Shown here: one piece after another, positions 17,654 to 26,900 of the stretch
How positions within the stretch are numbered: position 1 is the first letter of the stretch
Layout of the letters: each line of letters opens with the position of its first letter
DNA from: Clostridium puniceum
GTDB lineage: Bacteria; Bacillota; Clostridia; Clostridiales; Clostridiaceae
Reading direction: 5' to 3'
DNA length: 64,000 nucleotides
Assembly (NCBI RefSeq): GCF_002006345.1
Contig: NZ_LZZM01000212.1
Span: 1 to 64,000 of the forward strand
Notes under the pieces: model-generated
The model's input: only the letters and a program-made list of their open reading frames with translations
Told to the model about the DNA's origin: nothing
Databases searched by the model: none
Program-made: the position numbers and the translations under genes

Positions 17654-18454
17654 CTACCGGATACTAATAGTCCCAGTATCACTATTAGCCTTTAAGCTAT
17701 TATTCCCGACACCAATCGTTCCTTCTTTTTTCCCTTTTGTATCTACCTCTAATTTTAAATCATCCAAACGTACTGAGATATCTTTAGAATTACTTGTAAC
17801 TCCTAATTTTAATGATGTTGGTTTAATTTTATATGAAACACTAATATCACCCGAACCGGTTTTTATATCAGAAGTTTGACGTTCGGTAAAATCTTTGAAA
17901 ACTATATCACCAGAGCCTGTACTTACGTATATCTCATTATCTAATACATTGGTAAAATATAGACCTCCAGATTTCGATTCAGCTTGCAATTTCTTTATTG
18001 AACTATCTTTTATTGTTATATCATCGGATGAATTGGTAAGTTTCAGATCACTAATCGACACATTTTCTATCATTATATCACCGTTTTTATTTTCTACATT
18101 TACAGGACTACTCAAATCCTTTGGCAAATATACTATAACCTTGTTTCGACTTCCAAAGGTAAATCCATCTTCAAAACTACTAGAATCATCATTTTGAGTA
18201 ATATTTAGTACTCCACTTTCCAAATCGATATCAATTGGATTTTCTGACTTATCATCTTTACTACTTGTTTCCACATGAATTTCATCATCCTGAGAACTTT
18301 TAAATAATAAATCCCATGAATTATTGTTTATATTTATTTTTTTAACTTTTTCCAGTGAAAAGTCATGCGTAAGATTTTTTTCTTGTTTACTACAGCTTGT
18401 TAGCCCAAATAAAGCTATACTAATAACAAATATAAAAAAAATAAATTTCTTCAT
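17654..18454 (-). CDS. DUF4097 putative adhesin-type lipoprotein
   Basis: The start is the ATG at 18454, eight bases after GGG; an upstream in-frame GTG has no ribosome site. A signal peptide ends in a lipobox (LTSC, Cys ~22), so the protein should be anchored to the outer face of the membrane. The rest is short beta-strands with repeated patterns of the type GSGDI and SGDIVFKD, typical of the DUF4097 beta-helix fold. Genes of this family usually end operons with PadR, HAAS/DUF1700 and ABC genes, as here. It follows the permease gene by 27 bp. The family is linked to cell-envelope stress but its biochemical role is not established. Confidence 0.75.
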   Translation of the reverse strand: MKKFIFFIFVISIALFGLTSCSKQEKNLTHDFSLEKVKKININNNSWDLLFKSSQDDEIHVETSSKDDKSENPIDIDLESGVLNITQNDDSSSFEDGFTFGSRNKVIVYLPKDLSSPVNVENKNGDIMIENVSISDLKLTNSSDDITIKDSSIKKLQAESKSGGLYFTNVLDNEIYVSTGSGDIVFKDFTERQTSDIKTGSGDISVSYKIKPTSLKLGVTSNSKDISVRLDDLKLEVDTKGKKEGTIGVGNNSLKANSDTGTISIR

Positions 18455-18481
18455 TGAGCACACCCTTTCTTTTAAAAATTT

Positions 18482-19186
18482 TCAACCCAAATCCTTATTA
18501 TCTATATTCCAATAAGATAGATATCCGATTAACATTCCCACAATGCAAAGAATTAATGGCACAGCTGTTATCTGTCCTAAACTAACTGAAGAATTTCCAT
18601 TTGAAACCATTGAATTTAAAAGAAAGCCTATAATTACAGAGGACGTAATAGTAGTAGATGTTGATTTACGTCTCATACCAAAATACATAGGAATTAAACT
18701 AAAACCTGCACACATTATAGAAAGTGAAATCACCGATGGTATCGTATTTAATATCTCTGATAGCTTAACAGGGGTTTCAAAAAAATGTAAGATAGGATTC
18801 AAATAAAATATAAGTACATTAATAATGAAAGTTGTAATCATAATATTACAAAAACAAAAAATCATTATAATGAGTAGTTTAGCCTTAATTATTTTTTTCT
18901 TTGAAATAGGATATGAGAAAGCAATAGATATTGTATTATATTTAAACTCATCTATCACAATACTGGCTATCATCGTTCCACTAAATATAAAAAAAGTAAT
19001 TTTTATTAATATATTGGTTAACGACATAAATGACAGATAATCTTCAAACATAGGATCTCCCATATTGTTTGATGATAAAGACATAAATGCCATTGCAACA
19101 AATATGCAAATCATACAAATAATAGCGTAAAAAATATATCCATCAACTTTATTCTTTTTCCATTCTAATTTCATAAGATTAATCAA
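18482..19186 (-). CDS. ABC-2 type transporter permease
   Basis: The 234-residue protein has about six membrane helices in the ABC-2 permease layout and starts with the usual short cytoplasmic head (MINLMKLEWKKNK). It should pair with the ATPase encoded 19 bp upstream. A TTG at 19186 lies at good distance from AAGG; an ATG four codons later is the alternative start. The cargo is unknown. Related BcrA/NisF-type systems export or detoxify peptide antibiotics, so immunity to the peptide made nearby is possible but unproven. Confidence 0.8.
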   Translation of the reverse strand: MINLMKLEWKKNKVDGYIFYAIICMICIFVAMAFMSLSSNNMGDPMFEDYLSFMSLTNILIKITFFIFSGTMIASIVIDEFKYNTISIAFSYPISKKKIIKAKLLIIMIFCFCNIMITTFIINVLIFYLNPILHFFETPVKLSEILNTIPSVISLSIMCAGFSLIPMYFGMRRKSTSTTITSSVIIGFLLNSMVSNGNSSVSLGQITAVPLILCIVGMLIGYLSYWNIDNKDLG

Positions 19187-19205
19187 TTTTATTACCTTCT
19201 TCCTA

Positions 19206-20108
19206 TTATTTAATATTATTTATAAAATATTCTTCTAATGTAATGTGCTTTCTTGCAGTTCCTATTACATCCAGTCCATTATTAATTAATTCTTTATTCA
19301 CTTCCTTTTGTGAAATATTCTTATCATATATTTTCAAAGTATTATTTTTAATCTCATATTTTTTTATTTTCAAAGCTTTTTCAAGGACTGAAATAGCTTT
19401 ATTTCCATTATCAACTTCTAATTCTATATACTCCAAATTCCCTTTTATAATATCATCCATTTTTACTTCCTTAATTAAATTTCCGTTGTTTATAATTCCG
19501 ATAGTATCTGCTATTGATTCTATCTCTGAAATGATATGACTGGATATTAATATTGTGATATTAAATTTTTTCTTTAGTTTTAATAATAATTCTCTAACAT
19601 CTTTAATTCCCACAGGATCCATTCCATTGATTGGCTCATCTAATATAAGTAGTTTAGGTTTTGAGATTATAGCTCTTGCAATGCCAAGCCTTTGTTTCAT
19701 CCCCAAAGAAAGATCACTGACTTTCTTTTGTTCAATTTCTTTTAACCCTACAGTATCTAACGCCCAATCAATTGATGAATAATTGGCGATTGCTAAATAT
19801 TCGCAATGCAATTTTAGATTTTCCAAAACAGTTAACTTATTATAAAACACTGGATACTCAATTATGCTTCCTATTCTTGCCAGATAATCATACGAGGTCT
19901 CTTTTATCTTTTCACCAAAAATAAAAATATCACCAGATGTAGGTTTAACTAGATTAAGTAGCATTTTCATGATTGTAGTTTTTCCAGCCCCATTTGGGCC
20001 TAAAAAACCATATATTTCTCCTTCATTTACATTCATAGATACATTTTTTATTACTTTCTGTTTTCCTCTTGATTTACATAAATTTTGACTTTTTATAATT
20101 GCGTTCAT
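19206..20108 (-). CDS. ABC transporter ATP-binding protein (BcrA-type)
   Basis: The 300-residue protein has Walker A GPNGAGKTT (~36-44), the signature LSLGMKQRLGIAR, Walker B LLILDEP and a switch His in ISSHI, in normal order. The C-terminal ~80 residues form the extra domain found in BcrA/CcmA-like ATPases that work with separate permeases. A GAAGGGAG site precedes the ATG. It is followed directly by the permease gene. The upstream 370 bp are non-coding, so it may have its own promoter rather than being read from padR. Confidence 0.88.
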   Translation of the reverse strand: MNAIIKSQNLCKSRGKQKVIKNVSMNVNEGEIYGFLGPNGAGKTTIMKMLLNLVKPTSGDIFIFGEKIKETSYDYLARIGSIIEYPVFYNKLTVLENLKLHCEYLAIANYSSIDWALDTVGLKEIEQKKVSDLSLGMKQRLGIARAIISKPKLLILDEPINGMDPVGIKDVRELLLKLKKKFNITILISSHIISEIESIADTIGIINNGNLIKEVKMDDIIKGNLEYIELEVDNGNKAISVLEKALKIKKYEIKNNTLKIYDKNISQKEVNKELINNGLDVIGTARKHITLEEYFINNIK

Positions 20109-20478
20109 TTTAATATACTCCCTTCATATATATTCACTATAGATTTTTGAAGAATGCTGTAATCTGTATTAAATGCAATATATTTACATTTGTCCAGAAA
20201 AGGAGTTCCTGCTTATCCATGTGTTTTCAGTGGAACTGATGACTGTCGTTGCTGATAAATTCATCATCGTGGGCCTATCAAAAGTTTAAAGCCTTTAATA
20301 GCTTAATACTTGCATATTTCATATTTTATTGAAACTATTAAAGTATACTTTCGTATTCTCTTTTACAAGAAATTTTGTATTGCGGAATTTCTTCTATATT
20401 TTGAATCAAGTTTGCGAACTAGTTTCGTAATTACCTAATAGTCTCTAGCCTTTAAACATTGGAAATTAGTATACACAT
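20109..20478. other. Non-coding gap inside the PadR cassette
   Basis: The gap lies between the truncated DUF4097-like gene and the ABC ATPase gene. Minus-strand reading shows no continuation of the truncated protein, only AT-rich DNA and a short GC-richer patch (~20215-20275). In related cassettes a full DUF4097 gene would often sit here, so the gap probably marks a deletion. Confidence 0.4.
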
Positions 20479-20646
20479 TTATCCTATAAATGTGATGGTT
20501 CTATACCAATGGTCTTCACCAGATGTCTTATATGCATTTTTATCAAACCCTGAAATTGCAAATCCTATAAACGATATAATTAATCCCGTAAGTATTAAAA
20601 TAAAACTTAATTTTAAGCAAAATTTCTTTATATTTATAATTTCCAT
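20479..20646 (-). pseudogene. 55-residue stub of a DUF4097-type membrane protein
   Basis: The ATG at 20644-20646 overlaps the end of the HAAS-domain gene by 13 bp, as in translationally coupled pairs. The product, MEIINIKKFCLKLSFILILT... to ...WYRTITFIG, has one membrane helix at ~9-31 and then a short outside segment containing SGEDHWYRT. Full-length partners of HAAS proteins start just like this and continue with ~200 residues of beta-repeat. Here a TAA at 20479 ends it early, so the gene is most likely truncated. It is too short to appear as a conventional gene call. Confidence 0.5.
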
Positions 20647-21230
20647 TTTCTCACCATCTTCTTTCTAAATACAGAAGCGACTCCCTGTATAAATAATTTC
20701 ATAATATTTAAAAATTTTACAATTGAAAATTGTGTTATCCACATACATAAAATACTTATACCTAATAATAAAATTCCAAATCCTATTTGCGTGACCACAA
20801 TATGAAGTCCCTGCTTTAGACAAAATAAAGAGCCTACTATACTCCATAATCCTCCTCCAAAACCTGCAAGTGCTATTACGCCTGTAATCAAAGGTATACA
20901 CAAAATTATTATAAATGCACATAATGCTAATATGATTATTACTGAAAGTATAGATCCCCATAATGGAAATCCAAGAATCAATAGTACTATTTGAAAGAGC
21001 TTCCTTCCTACAGATGATTCTGCTAATATGACACTTCCTTGTTCTTCTATAATATTTTTAGCAATACGCTTAGAATCACCAATCTTGTCTATGGCTTGAC
21101 TTTCGGTGTATCCATCTTCTATATAATCATTAATCATCTCATCATAATATGTCAGAAACTTATCACACTCAGTTTCTCCTAGAGACGATAGCTGTTTCAT
21201 CAAATCTCTTAGAAATTCTTCCTTATTCAT
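20634..21230 (-). CDS. HAAS-domain (DUF1700) membrane protein
   Basis: The first ~75 residues (MNKEEFLRDLMKQLSSL..., with GYTESQAIDKIGDSKRIA) form the HAAS/DUF1700 helical domain that is regularly encoded next to PadR regulators. Four hydrophobic segments follow between ~75 and 180. It overlaps the padR stop by 8 bp, so the two are translationally coupled. Proteins of this family are thought to assist regulation or assembly of envelope-stress cassettes; the precise activity is unknown. The end overlaps the start of the truncated DUF4097-like gene. Confidence 0.82.
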   Translation of the reverse strand: MNKEEFLRDLMKQLSSLGETECDKFLTYYDEMINDYIEDGYTESQAIDKIGDSKRIAKNIIEEQGSVILAESSVGRKLFQIVLLILGFPLWGSILSVIIILALCAFIIILCIPLITGVIALAGFGGGLWSIVGSLFCLKQGLHIVVTQIGFGILLLGISILCMWITQFSIVKFLNIMKLFIQGVASVFRKKMVRKWKL

Positions 21231-21537
21231 AACTCTTACCTCCTATAAAAAAATATATATCCATAATTTTTTTCCAATCATATAAAAAATCTTCTATATG
21301 CTTTTTCCCACTAAGAGTTATCTGATAATATTTTCTTAATCGGCTATTATGCTCTACAGAATATGTCTCAACATACCCATTTGCTTCTAACCTTTTTAAA
21401 ATTGGGTATAATGTAGATTCAGATATTTCTATACATTCGGAAATGTCTTTTATAATTTGATAGCCATATGAGTCACCTTTTTTTAATACAGCAAGAATAC
21501 AGACTTCTAGCAACCCCTTTTTTAGTTGTATGTTCAT
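21223..21537 (-). CDS. PadR-family transcriptional regulator
   Basis: The 104-residue winged-helix protein has the PadR signature: LKKGLLEVCILAVLKKGDSYGYQI at the front, ISESTLYPILKRLEANGYV as the recognition helix and wing, and a C-terminal dimerising helix. The second ATG (21537) is used because AGGAG sits eight bases before it; the first is only two bases from that site. PadR proteins usually repress their own operon. A palindrome overlapping a good promoter lies upstream of the carrier-protein gene and is a natural operator candidate. Confidence 0.88.
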   Translation of the reverse strand: MNIQLKKGLLEVCILAVLKKGDSYGYQIIKDISECIEISESTLYPILKRLEANGYVETYSVEHNSRLRKYYQITLSGKKHIEDFLYDWKKIMDIYFFIGGKSYE

Positions 21538-21586
21538 TATCATCTCTCCTAACCCATTATTAAATTCTACATTATCTTTATAAGGA

Positions 21587-21925
21587 TTATTCTAGAGGTA
21601 TTGCAGGTGGAATTTCTTTAAATTTTTTGAAGTTGTTAGCCTTACTTATAATCAAGCTGAAGTTTTCTATTGTTTTGGCTTGCATTGCTTCTTGAATTTT
21701 GAGTCTTACTCCAAATTTTTTCTCTATATAATTTATCAACATCATTAACTTAAATGAGTGTCCTCCTAAGTCATAAAAAGAATCGCTTATACTCACTTTC
21801 TCTATTTCCAGTACCTTTTTAAATATGTCAATTAAAATTTCCTGAATCCTTTTTTCCGACCTTCTATTGTTAACTCCATCAGTTTTCTTTTCTAAGTCAG
21901 AAGGAACATAAATATCTATCTCCAT
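21587..21925 (-). CDS. Stand-alone peptidyl carrier protein
   Basis: The 112 residues form one thiolation domain with the phosphopantetheine site Ser57 in DLGGHSFKL, plus a short unstructured head. It closely resembles the last carrier domain of NRPS-D: both share FKKVL, DSFYDLGGHS, FGVRLKI and the same odd C-terminal end (…A.PLE). It therefore looks like a duplicated terminal module that lost everything but the carrier. AAGGAGG precedes the ATG. It is read from a clear promoter and is followed after 49 bp by padR, so it sits in the PadR unit and not with the NRPS genes. It may receive or hold the finished chain; no direct evidence. Confidence 0.85.
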   Translation of the reverse strand: MEIDIYVPSDLEKKTDGVNNRRSEKRIQEILIDIFKKVLEIEKVSISDSFYDLGGHSFKLMMLINYIEKKFGVRLKIQEAMQAKTIENFSLIISKANNFKKFKEIPPAIPLE

Positions 21926-21941
21926 TATAAAACCTCCTTAT

Positions 21942-21977
21942 ACACAATACTATACAATGCGATGTATTGTGTGTCAA
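21942..21977 (-). promoter_or_regulatory. Promoter with overlapping palindromic operator (PadR candidate)
   Basis: Read on the minus strand: TTGACA (21977-21972), 17 bases, TATAGT (21954-21949), a near-consensus promoter. Overlaid is a perfect 9-bp inverted repeat, ACACAATAC (21942-21950) and GTATTGTGT (21964-21972), with an inner ATACA/TGTAT pair. A repressor there would cover the -10 and spacer. PadR encoded just downstream is the obvious candidate. The transcript would have a leader of under 20 bases before the carrier-protein gene. Confidence 0.65.
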
Positions 21978-22172
21978 GATGTTTTTTCTATTTTTATAAA
22001 ATTCTTACAGAAATTAGTAATAAATAGAGTGAATGGCATATGCGACATAAGGAACTTATTGTTTTAATAATCTGTTCAATGCCGAATTTTAGGGAATGTT
22101 TACTATTATTTCTTTATCTTCTTTAATTTTATAATGTACAGCTTCCATAAAAATAAATTAGCAAATTTGACA

Positions 22173-22231
22173 TAAAAACAACTTCTTATTGTAACAATTT
22201 ATTAACTTAATTATTGCCAAGAAGAAGTTGT
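22173..22231 (-). terminator. Terminator after the ABC exporter gene
   Basis: On the minus strand ACAACTTCTT pairs with AAGAAGTTGT and is followed by TTTTTATG. The stem is perfect but the loop is long (~34 bases). It marks the end of the main NRPS transcript, which separates the stand-alone carrier gene from it. Confidence 0.6.
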
Positions 22232-22292
22232 CTTCACTTAGAAAATACCTTATACAAATTATTTATAGCAATTGTATAAGTTCTGGATTTTG

Positions 22293-23945
22293 TTATTTTT
22301 CATCTATAACTGAAATAAATTCTGACAAAAAACTATTATTATCCATCAGTTCCTCATAAGTTCCCTGTTCAATAATCTTACCTTTATCCATACAAATAAT
22401 CTGGTCATACTTCTTTAGAATATTTTTGTTTATTTTATGACTAATTACTATCATAGTTAAGTCATTTCTATTTAATAAATTTTCTTCTATTTGATTGCTG
22501 GTTTTTATATCAACTGCTGATGTGCCTTCATCCACAACAAGTACTGATTTATTTCTGATTAATGCTCTTGAAACAGAAATTCTCTGCTTTTGCCCTCCTG
22601 AAAAATTTAAACCTATATCATCGAGTGCTATATCCGTAAGACCACTTTCTTTTAGAACTTTTATTATTGCTTCATCTGGAAAATCTTTATACAATGAAAT
22701 GTTTTCTCTCACTGATTTATTAAATATATATACATTTTGTTGTATATATGCAGATACATTTGAAACATCAATTTCTTTTATATCTTCATGATCCCACTCT
22801 ATTTTACCTTTGTAATTCGTGTTTTGGCCTAGAATCAGTTTTACTAAAGTTGTCTTTCCACTTCCACTTTTACCCAATATTAATATTTTTTTATTTTTAA
22901 ATATTTTTAAATTTATATTATTTAGTACATTTATCTTTTCATCATATCCAAAGGTTAGGTTCTTTACATCAATAACCTCACTAAAACATTCCAAATTTTT
23001 TAAATTTTTTTTACTCTCAGCAAATTTACCTATATTTTTCATTTTATTTAAAATTGGTTTAATACTTTGCATCTGTGGAATACTCATAGTTATTTCCATT
23101 ACTGGATTTACAAAAGAATTACTAAGTTGAACTAAAGCAATTAATGTTCCTACCAATAAATCACCTGATAGCACCTTATAAGAACCAATAGATACTACTA
23201 CAAACATTGTCAGCAACCCTAAAATATCCGATGTAGTTTGATTCATTACAAGTGTAGAATCCAAATTATATTTAATATTTGTTAAATTGCGGTTTTCAAT
23301 TTTAAAATCTTTATTTGCATTATGTGCCTCATTGAAACTTTTAATTATTGTAAATCCACCCAATAAATCTTTTATTATAGCTGTATACTTTCCTAATGCA
23401 TCTGAATAATATTCTTGCTTTTTTTGCAGAATTTTACTAAATATAGCGGATACAATAAAAATCAAACATAAACAGCTAAATAAAGCTATTAACACAATTG
23501 GACTAATTATAAATAACATATATACTGCAAGACAAAATGTAATGCTATTTTCAATTATTTTAAATAATGGAATAATATAATTCTCTTCTATTATTTTTAT
23601 ATCATTTGTGAGCATTGAAATATATTTTGCTGAATCTCCTTCCTCAAACGTTTCATATCCCTCTTCAAAAATATTTTTAAAAATGTCTTGTCGTATACTT
23701 AGATTAATTCTTTTTATCAAGATTTTATTACAAATAGCATGAACATATTTACATACACCAAGTATTAACAAATATCCCACTGAAATTTCAATCGTTGTAA
23801 AAAAATCGTCTATCGAACCTTCTGTAGCTACATTTACTATGTTTTGTAATATTGCGGCTAAAAATACAACACCTGCAGAAACAACCATACTTAAGAATAA
23901 TGAAATCAAAAGAAGCCATTTATTTTTTTTTAAATAAGTTTTCAT
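22293..23945 (-). CDS. ABC exporter, fused membrane and ATPase domains
   Basis: The start is the ATG at 23945, after AAAAGGGAGAG; an ATG eight codons earlier overlaps the end of NRPS-D and lacks a site. Six membrane helices (~10-300) are followed by a nucleotide-binding domain with Walker A GKSGSGKTTL, signature NFSGGQKQR, Walker B VLVVDEG and switch His in VISHK. This is the B-family half-transporter type, expected to work as a homodimer. It is the last gene of the NRPS operon, beginning ~20 bp after NRPS-D stops, and is the best candidate for exporting the peptide. It has no N-terminal peptidase domain, so it is not a bacteriocin-processing type. Confidence 0.88.
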   Translation of the reverse strand: MKTYLKKNKWLLLISLFLSMVVSAGVVFLAAILQNIVNVATEGSIDDFFTTIEISVGYLLILGVCKYVHAICNKILIKRINLSIRQDIFKNIFEEGYETFEEGDSAKYISMLTNDIKIIEENYIIPLFKIIENSITFCLAVYMLFIISPIVLIALFSCLCLIFIVSAIFSKILQKKQEYYSDALGKYTAIIKDLLGGFTIIKSFNEAHNANKDFKIENRNLTNIKYNLDSTLVMNQTTSDILGLLTMFVVVSIGSYKVLSGDLLVGTLIALVQLSNSFVNPVMEITMSIPQMQSIKPILNKMKNIGKFAESKKNLKNLECFSEVIDVKNLTFGYDEKINVLNNINLKIFKNKKILILGKSGSGKTTLVKLILGQNTNYKGKIEWDHEDIKEIDVSNVSAYIQQNVYIFNKSVRENISLYKDFPDEAIIKVLKESGLTDIALDDIGLNFSGGQKQRISVSRALIRNKSVLVVDEGTSAVDIKTSNQIEENLLNRNDLTMIVISHKINKNILKKYDQIICMDKGKIIEQGTYEELMDNNSFLSEFISVIDEK

Positions 23946-23965
23946 ATTTCTCTCCCTTTTCCCAT

Positions 23966-26900
23966 TCATTCTAAAGGTGTTGCCGCAATTATATTTTCAT
24001 ATATATTTTCGCTTTTAGTTTTTTCTAAAAGAAGACTAATTTTTTTAACCGTCTTAGCTTCCACTATATCGCGAATTTTCAGCCTTACACCAAACTCCCT
24101 CTCAATAAAATTCAACAGCCTTGTTAGTTTTAGAGAATGCCCTCCTAAATCATAAAAGGAATCATTAATACTTACCTTATCAACATTAAGAACTTTTTTA
24201 AACATATCTACTAGCATATGCTGCACATCATTTTTCGGCCCCTCATATTCTTTAAATAACTCAATTTTAGGCATTGGTAATTTATTCTTGTCAATCTTTC
24301 CATTCATCGTTACTGGCATTTTATCTATCTGCATAATATATTGTGGAATCATATATTCTGGAAGCTTTTTTAAAATTTTCTCTTTTAAACTACTAATATT
24401 AATAGCTTTACTTCCTAAAATATATGCACATAGTAACTTGTCATTTTCAATTTCCCTTAAAAAAACTACTGCATCTGAAATTTCATCAAATTCTTTTAAG
24501 ATTGATACGATTTCCTGTATTTCAATTCTAAATCCTCTTAATTTTATTTGATCATCTTTTCTTCCTAAAAATTCAACTATTCCTTCTTCTGTCCAACGTA
24601 CAATATCTCCAGTTCTATACATCAACTTTCCATTACATACTGAGTCATTTATAAATTTTTCTTTAGTTAGATCATCTCTATTAAAATAGCCCTTAGATAC
24701 AGATTCTCCACTTATGCATAATTCACCTGGAATACCAACTCCACAAGGTTTTAAATGTTTGTTTAAAACATATAACTTAGTATTGGCAATCGGTTTTCCT
24801 ATAGGCTCAACATTCCCTCTTGATAATTCAGATAAACAGTGATATACAGTTGTAATTGTTGCTTCACTTGGTCCATAAAAATGAAAGATATCATTTAATT
24901 TTTCGTTTTTATTGCCAACAATTTTTAACACTTCATTTTTTGTTATAGGTTCCGCAGGGATGAACATTTTATCAAATTTTCTTAATTTATCCATCTGATT
25001 TGTCTGCTCCGCATATGAAATCACTTCACGTAACAATGATGGAATAAATGTGACATATTTTCCTGATAACAACTGTAGTAATTCTTTTGGATCCTTCCTT
25101 TGGTCTTCTGTGGCTATCAGCAGTTTACCTCCAGATAACAAAACCGGATAAATTTCAGCTGCATGCCCATCGAAAGTAAATGCAATTGTTTGTAGCATTG
25201 TAGAATTCAAGTTAAAATTTCCATTTTCAATTTGCCAAAAAGTATGATTTAATAAATTTTTATGATTAATTACAACACCTTTGGGCTTGCCAGTTGTTCC
25301 AGAGGTAAAAATAATATATACCGAGTCAGTTGGTTCGATTAATTGCTTCAGATTATCAGCCTCTTCTTGCAGAAAATCAGAAACAGTAACATAATGACAT
25401 CCCAGTGCCTTTTTATTAAAATTATAGGCAACACTTCCGCAAATCACTAAATTTGAGTTGCTTTCTTTAATCATAAACTTTATTCTCTCAATAGGTAGAT
25501 CCGGATCAACAGGCAAATATGCAGCTCCTGCTTTTAATACTGCTATTACTGCTATTACTAATTCCAAAGAAGGTTTTGTTATGATTGGGATAATGCTATT
25601 CTTTGCTGTTCCTCGTTCTAACAATATTTTTGCTAAATAATTTGCCTTTTTGTTTAATTCTTCATAGGTTAATCTACTATTTTCATATTCCACAGCAATA
25701 TTATTAGGTGTATTCAAAACTTGCTTTTCAAACACATCAATGACTGATTGATTTAATGAATAATTCTTTTCTGTTTTATTAAAATCAATTAAAACCTTTC
25801 GATGTTCATCTCCTACCAAATAATCTATATCAGAAATATTTTTTTCAGGATCTTCTAAAACTTGTTCCAATACATAAATAATTCTTTTTAAAATTCGAGA
25901 AATTTCGCTCTTGCCATAAATATTTTTATCATACATAATGCTCAAATTAAGTGTATCAGTATATTTTGCTCCTATTGATATTGGGAAGGTCGGCATCTCA
26001 CGTATATAATCAATAGTATAATCTTTTAACCGTGTATCATTGCTATAATTTTCAAATGATATTGCTGTTTTAATTAGTTCACTTTTTAGTGGTGTATGCT
26101 GTTGTATCTCATCTAAAGGATATAATTCATTCCCATTAATTGCAATCGATTGATTGTGAATTATCTCCAATAAATCTTTAATTTTTTTACATGAACTCAA
26201 TTGAACTCTAATTGGTAATGTATTAATAAACATACCTACTGATTTATTAATATTTTTTATATCCACATTTCTTCCAGAAACTACTTTCCCAAATACTAAA
26301 TCTGAATTTCCAGAGTATTCACTTAAAATCAAACTCCATGTTGCTTCTAAAATAGTATTTAATGTGTATCCATATTTACTTGGATATAACTCTATTCTAT
26401 CATTTAACTCTTTGGAAATACCCATTTTGATTAAACTTACTTCTTCAGTAACTCCTCCATCTGGCATTCCTTCCGCTTTAATAGAACTTTGTTCTTCAAA
26501 TCCCTCCAATAAATTCATCCAAAAATCTTTGGCTTTTTTTAAATCATACTTTTTAATGTAATTTCCATATATGCCCTGAGTATTATCATCAACACTATTT
26601 TCTACATATTTATTTTTTCCAAGTTTTGAATATGTGGAAAATACCTCATTAATTACAACCTGGCTACTCCATCCATCTATGATAATGTGATGGAACGTAA
26701 TAATAAGCTTGAAATTATTCTCTGAAAGTTTTATTAATTTCACTCTGAATAAACTATCCTTTTCAAAATTAAAACCTCTCTTAATATCCTCTCTTTTAAG
26801 TGAGTTGAAGCGCTCTATAGCATCTTCATATATACTAAAATCTATTTCTTCATGTTCAATTTCATTGTTACTAAATATCAATTGTTTCGGAGCTTCCAAG

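Noticed and set aside
20459-20668. Plus-strand 69-codon ORF in the PadR cassette
   Set aside because: It is antisense to the HAAS gene end and the DUF4097 stub, has no ribosome site, and resembles no protein.
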